This document shows positions 11,299 through 22,487 of a DNA stretch of 64,000 nt, piece by piece (positions within the stretch are counted from its first letter, which is position 1; each line of letters starts with the position of its first letter). Source of the DNA: Sphagnum compactum (Eukaryota; Bryophyta; Sphagnopsida; Sphagnales); contig OZ234498.1 of NCBI GenBank assembly GCA_965153455.1, positions 18,600,001-18,664,000 on the forward strand, written 5' to 3'. The position numbers were made by a program, and so were the translations under genes. The notes under the pieces were generated by a model. That model saw nothing but the letters and a program-made list of their open reading frames with translations. It had not been told where the DNA came from and did no database searches.

Positions 11299-12805
11299 AT
11301 GGCGATGGCAAGCAGCGCATCTTCTGTCGTCGTCTGCAGTAGCTCTTTTTTCGTCAAGGGAACGGCAGTCAGCAGCAGCAGCCTGCGATTGTCGCCGTCC
11401 GTAGCAGCGTTCGGGATCAGCAATGGCGGCGGCTCCCGCATCACGGCCATGGCTACCAAGAAAGTAACTGCCAGACCCAAGGTCAGCGGCAAGAAGTCGT
11501 GGCTCCCGGGCGTCAAGGGTGGAGGCAATTTGGTCGACCCCGAATGGCTCGATGGCTCGTACGTTACTACATATACTTCTGTCTCCCGAGTCCAGGCTTG
11601 TTGGATTTCTGCTTCTTGTGATTTTTCTGAAGAAAAACTCTGTCTCGGTTTTTTTCGCACCACGGACTTTGTAGCGACGCAGTGTTTCTTCTTGCGACAG
11701 AGTTGTCCATGAGAAAGACATCGCGCCTGTCGGAATTACAGTACTTAGTTTTTAGTCGTTTCAATGAGTGGCATTAGACGACGGATCGCTCTTGTTGAAG
11801 GGACAATTGCGCGATTCTCTTGCTCTTTGTCTCCCTAAACACTCTGTAACGTGAGGAGGAGGCAACCGGCCTTTCAAATCGGTTTGTTTGTCTTTCTGTC
11901 TATTTTGAGCTTTGGACTTTGTCTGCATTCTCTTGGCTGCGTTCCCTTTTCGCTCTTGATACTTTGTAGCGACGCAGTGTTTCTTCTTGCGGCGGAGTTT
12001 TCCTTGAGAAAAACATTGCGCCTATCGGAATTATTGTACTGAGTTTTTAGTCGCTGCAACGGGTGGTATTGGATCGCTCTTGTTGAAGGGACAAGCTCGG
12101 GCTTCTCTTGCTATCTGTGTCCCCAGATACTCTGTAACGTGAGGAGGAGGCCACCAGCTTGAAATCTGTTTGTTTGTCTGTCTGTTTTGAGCTTTGGACT
12201 TTGTCTGCATTCTCCTGCCTGCATTTTTGCTCACAAGACCTGTTCCTGGTCGCAGTCTTCCAGGGGACTACGGATTTGATCCCCTTGGTCTAGGCAAGGA
12301 TCCCGCAGCGCTCAAATGGTACAGGGAGGCTGAGCTTATCCATGGACGATGGGCCTTGACTGCCGTGGTCGGGATCTTTATCGGTCAGGCCTGGAGTGGT
12401 GTGCCCTGGTTCGAAGCCGGTGCTGACCCCGCCGCTGTGGCTCCTTTCTCATTTGGCTCTCTTTTGGGAACGCAGCTACTCCTTATGGGCTGGGTGGAGG
12501 GTAAGAGATGGGCAGACTTTGTCAACCCGGGGACACAGGCTTTGGAATGGGCAACTCCTTGGTCCAGAACAGCCGAGAACTTCAGCAATACTACCGGGCA
12601 GCAAGGCTATCCTGGTGGCAAATTCTTCGACCCTCTGGCCTTGGCCGGTGATATCAAAGGAGGAGTCTATACCCCAGACCCAACCAAGCTGGAGAGGCTG
12701 CAGCTTGCTGAGATCAAGCACGCCAGACTTGCCATGGTGGCCATGCTTATATTCTACTTTGAGGCAGGTCAGGGCTTGACCCCACTTGGAGCTCTTGGAC
12801 TGTAA
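11299..12805 (+). CDS. Lhcb6: Chlorophyll a/b-binding protein CP24 of photosystem II (Lhcb6), two exons
   Basis: Exons 11299-11558 and 12256-12805 join at a GT-AG intron (donor GTACGT, acceptor TCGCAG) and give 269 residues. CP24 is a monomeric minor antenna of photosystem II in the thylakoid; it links the trimeric LHCII to the core and takes part in excess-energy quenching. Residues 1 to about 52 are Ser/Ala/Val-rich with few acids, as in a chloroplast transit peptide. The mature part carries [34 protein letters not shown], the helix-1 chlorophyll motif ELIHGRWA (113-120), the segment [19 protein letters not shown] (155-172) and the helix-3 motif EIKHARLAM (239-247), ending in TPLGALGL. The match to CP24 rather than other Lhcb proteins rests on VKGGGN, the helix-2 region and the C-terminal end. 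The start is the first ATG of the frame; a second ATG follows two codons later. No defects seen. Confidence 0.96.
11665..12215 (+). repeat. ~295-bp tandem duplication inside the Lhcb6 intron
   Basis: Copy 1 (about 11665-11935) and copy 2 (about 11960-12215) share long stretches: TTTGTAGCGACGCAGTGTTT near the start, GATCGCTCTTGTTGAAGGGA in the middle and TTTTGAGCTTTGGACTTTGT near the end. They differ by scattered substitutions and small indels (for example an extra ACGAC before GGATCGC in copy 1). Together they make up most of the 697-bp intron. Similar minus-strand open frames in the two copies are a consequence of the duplication. Confidence 0.9.
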
Positions 12806-13990
12806 AATAAAAATTTTGTTACTTTTGCTACAAACAAAGATCTCAACAACATCTTTTGTCGAGCTTCATGAACCAAACACTTCCCCCCTCTCCCCACTGT
12901 CATGCCAATGCCAAGCTTGAATGTTCCACAAATTCTTCTCCAACAAAAGAAGTAAGTCACCCAGAATTGGACTTCTGAATCTGCTGGTTCATTTTGATTA
13001 CAACTTTGGAGTATATGTTTTGCATTTGTGTGTGTGGGTATGTAGCTCAGTGTCTGTGGAATGTAGGAAATATCTAAACAAGATCCCTCCTCTAGGCTAT
13101 ACTCCAAACCAGATCTCTCTTGTGATTGCTTAGTGTTTCTCCACAGGGTAAAATTGTGCAAGCTTTCCATTCGCACTACCGCATGTATTTGCCCTTTGTA
13201 TTTAAGTCATGTATCAACCAGTGTTGGGTGGTTCTCAGGTTTTTTAAAGACCCATTGGGTCTGGATTTTACAAGAGTTTACAAGACCCACCCCAATTCTT
13301 TTTCTCTTTTTTTTTAAAATTAAAATTTCAAGAGACCTGGGTAGGGTTTCAAAAATTTCGAGAAAATATATTCACATAGGTTACAAAGTGAAATGGGTCT
13401 CACACAGTTCAGACCCACAGCCATTGAAAGGTGGGTTTCATAAACTGGTTTTCAAATTTTATTTTATTTCAGACTCCTCTAAAAGTTACACAAAAATGTG
13501 GAAAAATGAAGAAAAAAACTTCCAACATTTTATATGTCAATAATTTAATCATGTTCCAATGAGCCTTCAAACTCCTTTTAAGTTTTTTTTCAAAATCTAA
13601 TTCTTTTTCAATTGACTCCATCAAATTAGAAGGTGGTTTAGAACCATTTCTAGAATCAGTTGGCTATTTTTTGTTCACAAAAATGATTTAAAAATAAAAT
13701 CTGATTATAAACATCTCCTTTGGTTTGCAAGTATGCTTGCTAAAAAAAAAAAATCTTTCTATTTCAATTTGCCATCTTATGGTCCTTAAGATTTGGCAGG
13801 CCAAAAAACTATCAGTAGGAAACATGGCTTCATGTTTTCCCCATCATTAAAATAAACATTTAATTTCCTTGGGATACATTTGGTAGTGTTTACAAATCAA
13901 CAACTCCCTAATGTCAAGTTCTTTCACTAGTTCACTAGTTGGTAGTTTGTTCAAATCAAATTGGAATCTTCATCAAATGTTTGCTCTACA
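12806..13990. other. Lhcb6 3' flank and intergenic DNA
   Basis: An AATAAA sequence starts at 12806, directly after the stop codon. That is closer than usual for a polyadenylation signal, so the real 3' end is uncertain. The rest shows no gene; 13230-13500 has fairly long open frames of low-information sequence that I do not support as coding. Confidence 0.45.
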
Positions 13991-13999
13991 CATCCAACT

Positions 14000-15790
14000 T
14001 CAAATTTTGTTATTGTATGCAAATGACAATAACAGTTCAAAAGCATAGAATGTAAAGATCATCTATCATATTCTTCAATAATATTAACATTTTTTGCACA
14101 ATCAATAAAAGAAGACACTAGACAAAGGTTTTTAAATTTAAGGTCTAATGTCAAGACAGCATGTTGTGAGTTTTTTTCTCTCGAATTTTCTTGAAGGAAA
14201 AAAGGAAAGATTCCAAAATAGCACAAACTTCCATTTCGATGTTGGAGCAAAAGAACTCAAGAGCAATCCTAAAATCATCATTAATCAAATTGACTTGGGA
14301 CAATGGATTTATAAATTTTTCCTTAAATTTTAAACGCATAATAATGGCCAATTGTAGTGCATTAGAAAGCAACTCGTGGCCATTAGACTAGTTCAAAACA
14401 CAAGCATTCACAATAAGAGAAAGAAAATCCACAACTATTTGAAAAATGTGCCATGTAAAAAAAGGTGGCACTTTGCCACTAATTCCAATGATATTTTGTC
14501 TATTGTAACAAAGAACAACAACATCTTTGAATTGCAAAGCCTTTTGAAACATAATGATTTTGTTAGCAAATTTGCAAACAATATTTAATCATGTTATGTG
14601 TGTATATGCAATTAGGGTTGTAGGTTTAATAAAACAAAAGGAAAAAAAACTTGTAAAAGATAATTAAAAGTTCACCTTGTCTTCGTTGGGGTATTCAATT
14701 TTCTTGGGGAAATTTTAGAATTTGAACAAACTTTGTTCCATTGATATTTGCCCTTCCCAGATTTTTTAAACTAGGTTATAGATTTTTGCAAATCTAATTA
14801 GACAAATTTGATGGAAACAAATTTGCAATTTTTACAAACCTCTTCGTTAATAATAACATATTGACATGGCTTAGAAAAAACATGGCCAAAACGAGTGCCT
14901 TGAATACTTTCATCCAAACCTATGGCTACACATTTCACAATAGATTTCAAGGCAATTATCATAATATTCAAATTTGACTTCTCATCTTTGACATAAGCAA
15001 TGATTTTTCTTCTCAACTCATATTGATTAAACAATTATATTAGCTTGTTAGCCAAAGTTTTACCAATTGTCTTTGTTGTCTCAAACAAATCAATAATCAC
15101 TTATTTAGGTTGTAAATAATATTACATAAAATAAATAACAAAAGAAAATATACCATGTGCCCCCTTGGACATCCATAAATCAAAGCTTGTTATTGCATTT
15201 AAATGCAATTAATCAATTTTGGTAAAACATAATCTTGTTTCATTTTCTCCACCAAGTTGAATAATATTTCTTAAAATAATTATTTTGGGGAAGGAAATCC
15301 AACTTGAGAACATAAGTGTAAAATTAAATATTTTCAACAAACTGCAAAGTCAGGTGATTTTTCACAATCAAAAGACTAAGGTCTTGCGAAAACTTCTTTT
15401 TATTACACATCATAGTTTTTGAAAAAAAATTAGCAACAAAAAAAATTGATATTATAATGATTGACACACTAAATATTTTCTTTGATTAGTGTTTTTCATC
15501 AAAAGATTTTATTGGATTATTGACCTTTTCCTCAAATGTTTTTGCAATTCTGGCATGATCTATATTCACATGTTTTTTCAAATTAGTTATTCCACAGGTT
15601 TTATAATATGTTAGTTATTTTATTTTATTTTTTAGTGCTTGGTTAAAAAAATTCATAAGACTAGCATAACAAAGAATGCATCTTATGACTTGAGAATTTC
15701 TCCATTCAACATTTTCCCCATCATTAACATAATACAAGGCCCAACATAGTGCATCGTTATCATGTCTTTTCCACATTTTTCTTTGAGAAT
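14000..15790 (-). pseudogene. Decayed hAT-superfamily transposase
   Basis: Reading the minus strand from about 15790 downward gives ordered hAT fragments, broken by many stops and frameshifts. At about 15150-15195 is SFDLWMSKGAHGIFSFVI, the start of the RNase H-like region. At 14798-15034 is IIAYVKDEKSNLNIMI with FGHVFSKPCQYV and VCKNCKFVSIK. Around 14690-14790 are a KSGKGKYQWNK-like segment and SPRKLNTPTKTR. At 14059-14190 is HAVLTLDLKFKNLCLVSSFI with a VNIIEEYDR segment, which lies ahead of the C-terminal dimerisation region. This order matches plant hAT transposases. A BED finger upstream cannot be confirmed. No terminal inverted repeats or 8-bp duplication were found, so the element borders are unknown. 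Confidence 0.7.
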
Positions 15791-16429
15791 GTATTTTTTG
15801 AAGATTTATTTATTATTTTTCTTCATTATTTTATGTCTATTTTTTTCGTTTGGAGACAACATTTTGTTTTGATGTTCCCACAATTTTTTTCTTCAATATT
15901 CATTTCATTCACATTTCATTTTTAATGGACAATGTATTTTCATTTTGACTAGATTCCATTTGCCATGAAAACATTACCAAAAAATTACGTAAAATGGAAG
16001 AGAAATCATAAAAAAACATATTTTGGGCCAAAATTATGGGTTCAATTTTTAGTTATTTCAATTATGTTATGAAAACCAAATCAAAGCATTTACAAATATT
16101 TATATTTATGAAAAAGGTATTCAACTCTATCCCTTCTTTTCATTATCCAAAAAAATGTAAGATGCAAAAGAATATGAATTAATATTTTTGTGAATATATT
16201 ATTGAATAAATGTGTCTATTGACCTTGCACACAATAAACCCAAAAAGATAATTATTTCCATATTTGGAATTGTCTTAACAATCATGTCATATAATGAATG
16301 GTCATATCACTTTTTCATTCTTTATTAACCCTAATTAACTTGTTTGGTATCGTTCTAAATGTTTTCGTGCTATAACTTTTTATGTGGTGGTAATTTTCAT
16401 TATTATGTCATTTCATTCTTCCCCATCCA

Positions 16430-17460
16430 TTGGTATTCAAACTCCCATAAGGATTTTCCAATTGTCTCCATCCTCCACCAAATGTTGTGTCTTCTTGTAA
16501 TTCTTTTGTTCGAATCCCTTTCAAATCTTCAATAATTACATGTATTACAACAATTGTTACAATTAATTACGTTGGATTTCAATAGGCCTTTAATTTGTCA
16601 ATATTGACCAATGTTACATCTTCATTACTTAGTGTGTTTATGAACAATATTATTAACAAAAGCCTTTTTCACTCGGAATGGGCCAATCTAGGAAAACCTA
16701 AAATTTTCCTTTCTTGATTTTTGGATCTTTTGGGAGCCATAACACCAATTCTCCATCTTCAAATATTTTCATATTTTTTTGTCAACACTTTGATGTTTTT
16801 TTAATTTTTGAATATAATAAAAAAAAATCTTTGTTATGATCCTTTTTTGATCAAGCAAGATTAAATTTTCCATTTGAACCAATAATGCATTCATCTAGTT
16901 TTTGTCCTTGTCAATAGTTGTTATATTAGTTGGAACTATAAATTCGATAGGTAATAATGGCATTAAATTGTATACAAGTTTGTATGGAGTATGTTGTGTT
17001 GAAACCTTGTATGTTGTTTGATAAACCTAGAGTGCCGTACGCAACATTACATCCCAATCATTTCAATTAACATTTATTAACTTACTCAATATCTATTTCA
17101 TTGATTTTTTATTGGTATATTATTCTTAGTAGTTTTCTTGAAGATAGTCAGTGGTAGATTTGTGATGTGTTATCATAAATTCTTGAACCAATAATTCAAT
17201 AAAGGCATTTATGAAATGGCTCCCTTTGATCATTAACCAAGTGTGTAAGGTAATCAAATCAAATGATAATATTTCATAAAGTTTCTTTTCATTGTACTAT
17301 CACATAATGGTTTTGCTTCAACCCATTTTGTGGTATAATTCACTACTACAAAATGTGGGTGCAATTCACTAGTCCCCGTTCATTAGATCAATGAATGCAT
17401 TACTTCCCCACTAGGTCCCATTCATGATGACCATTGAATTCACTCAACATCCAATGAAAT
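16430..17460 (-). pseudogene. Ty3/gypsy retrotransposon pol relic (integrase core and C-terminus)
   Basis: The minus strand carries the integrase core: VVVNYTTKWVEAKPL (about 17300-17345, with the first region of the catalytic core), then a degraded DQGSHF-like catalytic segment near 17210, STTDYLQEN (the SxPYxPQxNG region), and NDWDVMLRTAL with a VYQTTYKVSTQHTPYKLVY stretch near 16970-17070. Below that come PIEFIVPTNI, then DGELVLWLPKDPKIKKGK and DWPIPSEK (about 16660-16760), which match the C-terminal integrase/chromodomain-proximal part. Stops and frameshifts occur throughout. LTRs were not found. Confidence 0.72.
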
Positions 17461-17468
17461 CATTTATT

Positions 17469-18108
17469 GGCAAAAACATCCTTGGGTGGACCACTAAAAA
17501 CCACCTCAAGGAATGGTTAAGGAACAAAAAACGCACAAATCATTTTCTTAGGCCTTTTACTTGAAATGTTTTCACAACTATAATTTTTTTTTTCTCATGT
17601 TTATCAATTGCATGCACTAATATATGGCTTGAAGTTTATTTTGGAATAAAAAAATTAGAAAAATTAAAAGTTTTTTTTCCTAATTAAAATGGTCCCTTTA
17701 AAAATTGATAGCCTTAACTTTGGAAATTCATAACTAAATCAAACTTATTCAATTAATTGCTTAATAAGAACCTCAAAACATATAATGACCTTCAAATTAC
17801 CTTAGGAAAAACATTCCCAAGAAAATTCTCAAATCATGTTTCAAATTTGTGTTTTGACCAAAAAATTCAAGGAAAAATGGCCATTGTTACATTCTTGAAA
17901 CTTTTTTTAAATGCAATGATTTGGAACATCAAAATAAAAAATATTCTTGATATTATTGGAATTTCAAAATCTATGGAACCTAATAAGTGTACCTATTAAA
18001 AAAAATTATGAAAAAATTATTAATGTGTTTCCTATGATTTTTCAAAGCTCAATGGGTCTAGGAAAATAAGGGTGTGACGTTTTTAGTGGTCCACCCAAGG
18101 GCGCTTTT
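17469..18108. mobile_element. ~640-bp non-autonomous element with ~33-bp terminal inverted repeats
   Basis: The left end (17469-17501) begins GGCAAAAACATCCTTGGGTG and continues GACCACTAAAAAC. The right end (about 18076-18108) is its reverse complement with a few changes: GGCAAAAGCGCCCTTGGGTG then GACCACTAAAAAC. The 80-bp open frame between them (17757-17999) has no known domain. The element sits between two pieces of gypsy integrase. No clear target duplication is visible (flanks ATT and TTT). A second, truncated copy lies at 53926-54140, so this is a family. Confidence 0.75.
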
Positions 18109-18110
18109 GC

Positions 18111-18380
18111 CTTTACTGTACAGGGACACCTTTTGTTGTAATGATTTGTTTTGACTATGATATAATAATTCTTAGTGTATTGAAGTTTGAACTATAAGTT
18201 TGATTGAACCCGTGTAATCTAATCCCCATTTCGTGAATGGTTCAAAAACAAGTACTGGATGTAGTGGTCCTTTAACATTCCTATACACACCACATGTGCG
18301 TTAGCCATTGATAGACATCACAAGACTAGCATAATTTAGCCACATCTCACTAAAGGGTCGACCATTAGTATCCCACTATT
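18111..18380 (-). pseudogene. Ty3/gypsy integrase zinc-binding region and start of core
   Basis: The minus strand reads KGPLHPVLVFEPFTKWGLDY followed by TGSIKLI and a shifted KNYYIIV-type segment. These match the part of gypsy integrase just before and at the start of the catalytic core. A degraded Cys-x2-Cys (CXSCDVYQ) zinc-binding stretch lies above it near 18310-18340. It overlaps slightly in protein content with the relic at 16430-17460, so the two may be separate insertions or one broken copy. Confidence 0.55.
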
Positions 18381-20500
18381 GTGTGAATGCATGGGATAAT
18401 TGTTCATTTTTGGTAATTTTTACAATCCATAGAAGTCAAAATTTTGTCTTGGAATAATGATGAGGTGGCATTTTAGGGTATTTTTATTGGTTAAATCGAT
18501 TTCATATGTGGTAGTGGTAGGGGAACATAAGTTATGTACAAAAAAGGGAAATTTGAAATTTTTATGTCAAAAATTTCCTTGTTTTAATCGTAGTTGTCCA
18601 CAAACTTGGGTTTGATTCATTTGTAGAAGATTGACATTCATCGTCAACCTCATAACTCAATCAGTGCACAATGCACATGTGTGGTGTGGCGGCAAAGCTT
18701 TGACATCTTGTAAACAACACTTGAATATAGATGTTGAAATTGGAGTGCGTTTTTAGAAACTATAGTAGTACACATACACCAAGATTTCTTTAATGTCACT
18801 ATTGATAGACGCTAGTTTGGGTATGGTTGGGAAAAACACTAAGGTCAAAATAGAAGGAGCTCATGTCAGTTGCTATGTAGACCCTTTGTATGGAGCAAAG
18901 CCAAACATCATTTTTAACAAGAAGATCGAACTTTTGCATAGAAGCTTTAGGGAAAATATGGCATTTCTAATGAAAAGATAGTACCAAAGAGATTGAGGAT
19001 AGGGAAGGACATAGAAGAAGAGGAGGTGGTAACTTTGTTTGGCCCATGTAGTCATAATGGTTACAAATATTGTTACAAGTTGATCAAGTTTTGATTGTTA
19101 AGGTAGAAACTTTGTGCATGATCATGTACCAAAGGACATAGGTGCCCAACATTCAAAGGATAAACAAAGTTGAAGCTTGAGGGATCATTTATGAAATCAA
19201 GACATGCAAGAAAGTGAATTGGTTTGTTCTTATCAAATGGACAATATGCGACCAACTTCGTAGACTACAATCTTTAAAAATGACTTTGTGTGCCAAACTT
19301 GGGCATGTAGTAAATCTAGCTAAATAACTTTATGGATTCAAACGGGGAGGAGGAGGAGGAGGAGGAGGAGGAAGGTTCTATGCCAACCAATATCATGCTT
19401 AAGGCACCAAACAAACAAGTTCATGTTCTTAGGGAGTCTCAAGTCCAATGCATCAAAATGTGGCAAGAGTTTATCTCCAATCTACATAGTGACTTGCTAA
19501 CATTACTAAAACATGTTACTTCATTTCTAAAATTAAAAAATAAAGTTTAAAAGGAGTTTGAAAAGGTTGAAAGGCAAGTTGAGTATTGCCTCATGCTTAT
19601 TGTAATAGGAGTTTGACAAAGTTGTCTCGATTGCAATTGAAACTTGATGCCCAAATTTTGAATGTTTATAATTTTCATTAAAATAGTTCTGCAAAACTAA
19701 TAGGAGTGGCTCTTGTAGAGCAAAAATTTGTGTAGCGAAAGTTTGATTCTCAATTGTGTTCAATTGAAAGTTTTAAAGACTTGTTCCAAATAGGGGAGGA
19801 TGAACACATTGAGTTACAAACCAAACATGTATCAACCAAAGATGCATGGGACAAGTTGCATCGATCAAGTTGGATACATGGAAATGATATAAAGCCACAC
19901 TTTGCCTTTAAGTTCAAATGATGATGAGCAAGAATTAATGCCTTTGAATTCGACCCCATCACCATCATTTTTTCTTGGGTTTGGAGGGTGAAAATCTTGA
20001 CTACCCATGCCTTCTATCAATTTTTCTTTGCCCATTTTGTCTAGATTATTTGAGCTTGCTTGGGATTGCAAGTTTGCTTTTTGCAAACCTGTTTATTACT
20101 TTTAGTGTGCAATAAATCATTTTACTAGTTCTACTAAGTGTTTGCTTGTGCATTGTGGGAAATAAATGCATCCATATTAGTGGGTGCTTTCAAGAATTTA
20201 AAAACCATCTCTTACTAAAGATGTAATACAAGGAATAGATTGGACTACAATGGCTATTGTTTGTGGCAATTTTGATGGTGAGTTTAATTTGACATCTACA
20301 CATTTCTTGAAATCATTTTCCATGTTATTGTTCAACTTTGCATCAATTGTGTTTTAGGTTTTAAGGTTTATTGTGTCCATCTAGAGTTTAATGACATTCA
20401 TAATGGTGTGAGTCCTAAACCAGTCCATGGTTGCACAACAAATTTCCTAAGTCCAATTGAAGATTATTATTTTAGACATTCAAAATTTATGGTTGTGGCT
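18381..20500. other. Gene-free region with unidentified coding-like debris and a GAG microsatellite
   Basis: A GAG/GGA triplet run at 19345-19373 sits inside an open frame (19332-19550). Frames at 18793-18981 and 19750-20086 have protein-like composition but no recognisable domain. Given the retroelement relics on both sides, retroelement debris is likely, but I cannot show it. Confidence 0.35.
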
Positions 20501-21160
20501 AGCAACCCTAAACCCTTAATGGTCCATGTTGATGACAATCATTGTTATTTGATAGTCCTTGTTGAATCCCACATGTTGTTGATAGTCTTATTTCACTAAA
20601 ACCTTAATGCAATCCATGTACTTCTTATATTGGGTCCTGCATGTTGCTCATGGTCCATCCTCCTTATTGTCTTCCATGTGTTTTCCATCTTTGAATCTCA
20701 TATGTTGTTGGTAGTCCTTTGAAAGCCCTAGAGTTCTTTATGTGATCTCCATTTTGAATCACATATCTCGTTGATAGTCACTAAAACTTTATTCTCCTCT
20801 ATGTATTTTCCATCTTAACCCCATATCTCATTGACAGTCACTACATGTCACTAATGTAGTTTGTGTAATTTCTTATTGAGTCCCAAATGCCTTTGAAAGT
20901 CCTATTATAGTCCATGTAAGTCCATATTGTGTCCTGCATGTTGTTGACAATCATTAAAACCTTACTATTTTCCATCTAATCTCCATCTTGAATCATATAT
21001 ATTATTGACAATCATTAAAACCATGATGTCTTCCATTTGTTTTATGGATATTGAGTTACATATATCCCTAACAACCATTAAAACCTTATTCTCCTCCCTG
21101 TATTTTCTATCTTAAACCCCATATCTCATTGATAGTCACTACATAATAGATGTAAACTTC
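20500..21160. repeat. Degenerate minisatellite, ~80-100-bp irregular units
   Basis: About seven diverged units repeat the order CCATCTTGAATC, CATATCTCATTGATAGTCA, CTAAAACCTTATTCTCCTC and TATGTATTTTCCATCTT. Clear matches lie near 20750-20830, 20980-21030 and 21060-21145. Copies are old: spacing varies and most units differ at many positions. Confidence 0.6.
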
Positions 21161-21394
21161 TTCCAATTCCCAATTAATTAAGGCTCAATTCAACTTCCTT
21201 CTTTGCAACTATGGAGACAACATATACCTCTATCTTCTTTAGCTCATTTTTACATTGGCATGCAACCTTCACCAAACCTTCAAGGAATTCCAAGTATCAT
21301 AACAATCATGTCCATTAGGAAAGAGAAATATTTTAAACTTCACAAAATGTGATAAAATTTTGGATTGCATAGGCATGTCAAAGCCTTGACTAAC

Positions 21395-21825
21395 TCATTT
21401 GATAATGTTTTGAGGGTGTTCCTTAGACTCAATAATTTCCTCTATCAAAACATTTTCTTTAATGATGGGCAACCTTTTCTTGGGCACCTTGCCACCTCCA
21501 AAGATGTGGCATTCAAGGTCACAAATGCAATTTAGGTGTTCAATCATCATGGTTTCATCATTGACCAATACTTCCATCCAAACAGTTGGTTGAATTAAAA
21601 TAAAACCTCTTTCCTATACTTTTTGTTGTTGATAGCAATGATCTTGAATATGCCCATACATGTGGCAGTGGATACATTTGATACCACATTTTTCCAACTT
21701 ATGATCCATGTTACACTTCCCACACTTGGATTGGGCATTACCATATTTTGGACAACTTTTGGTACCATGGTCCTCAACCTTGCATATGAAGCATCCCATA
21801 TATGCATCTTCACCTTATGAATCAT
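21395..21825 (-). pseudogene. Retroelement gag relic with zinc knuckles
   Basis: The minus strand at 21614-21799 encodes three consecutive Cys/His knuckles. CFICKVEDHGTKSC and CIHCHMYGHIQDHC fit CX2CX4HX4C exactly; between them CGKCNMDHKLEKC fits with one residue fewer before His. This is the nucleocapsid-like end of a retroelement gag, or a cellular CCHC protein of that type. Downstream (21395-21577) a second frame is acidic/basic and ends in a stop; it could be the gag-protease junction. No reverse transcriptase is recognisable next to it. Confidence 0.55.
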
Positions 21826-22119
21826 CTTTATCCCATATGAAACATCCCATATGCATCTTCAACTTATAGTGTAACAATACAACAACTTCGTAACTTGTTT
21901 TAAACGCTTTGAAGAAGTTGACTAAAGTCAAATTTAATTCATTCACCCTTAGTTTAGTTGTAGTTTCATGCACATCTTTGATTCCTTATTGTTCAACCTT
22001 TAATGGTTCAAATGAGGTTGTCCCATTTTGCTTAAAACTTTTCCAACTTCTTCGACAACTTTTACTACGTAACCAAGGTTAGTAAAACACTTGTCAATAC
22101 ACAATCACTACAATCACTA

Positions 22120-22222
22120 CAAGACTAACCTAGGCCACTTAGGCCTACTAGGTATGTAGCCTAGCTTAGGCCACTTAGGTTTATAAGGTAGGTAGCTTAA
22201 CCTATACCACCTAGGCCTATTA
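22120..22222. repeat. CCTAGG-rich tract, left flank of the pogo element
   Basis: Irregular runs of CCTAGGC, CACTTAGG and TAGGTAGGTAGC. The pogo element is inserted inside this tract, which continues at 24361. Confidence 0.65.
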
Positions 22223-22305
22223 CAGTAAAACCTGTCTAAAGTGATATTGCTGGGACCAGAGGTAGGATATCACTTTATACAGGTTATCACTTTAGGCAGG
22301 TACAG
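22223..22305 (+). repeat. Left terminal and subterminal repeats of the pogo element
   Basis: The 25-bp terminal repeat is followed by GGATATCACTTTATACAGG and TTATCACTTTAGGCAGG (about 22265-22301). These subterminal copies of the tip motif are candidate transposase-binding sites. Confidence 0.8.
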
Positions 22306-22487
22306 TACATACAGTATCATACACACACGTTTTCCTTTTTTTTACCGTTATCGTTTGTACCGTTAGGGCGTTAGTTCGTGGCTGCTCGTACCCGCGTGCC
22401 GGGGGAAGTTCCACAAAAAAAAAACCCCTGTTTGCGTGTGGGTCCACCTCAGGAACCGCGTTGCAAGTACCACCCCGTCACATCCTC

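Noticed and set aside
11133-11663. 176-codon minus-strand open frame opposite Lhcb6 exon 1
   Set aside because: Antisense shadow of the GC-rich transit-peptide exon; the plus strand is a clear conserved gene.
11567-12059. Two similar minus-strand frames sharing the peptide [10 protein letters not shown]
   Set aside because: Explained by the intron tandem duplication; they lie wholly inside the Lhcb6 intron.
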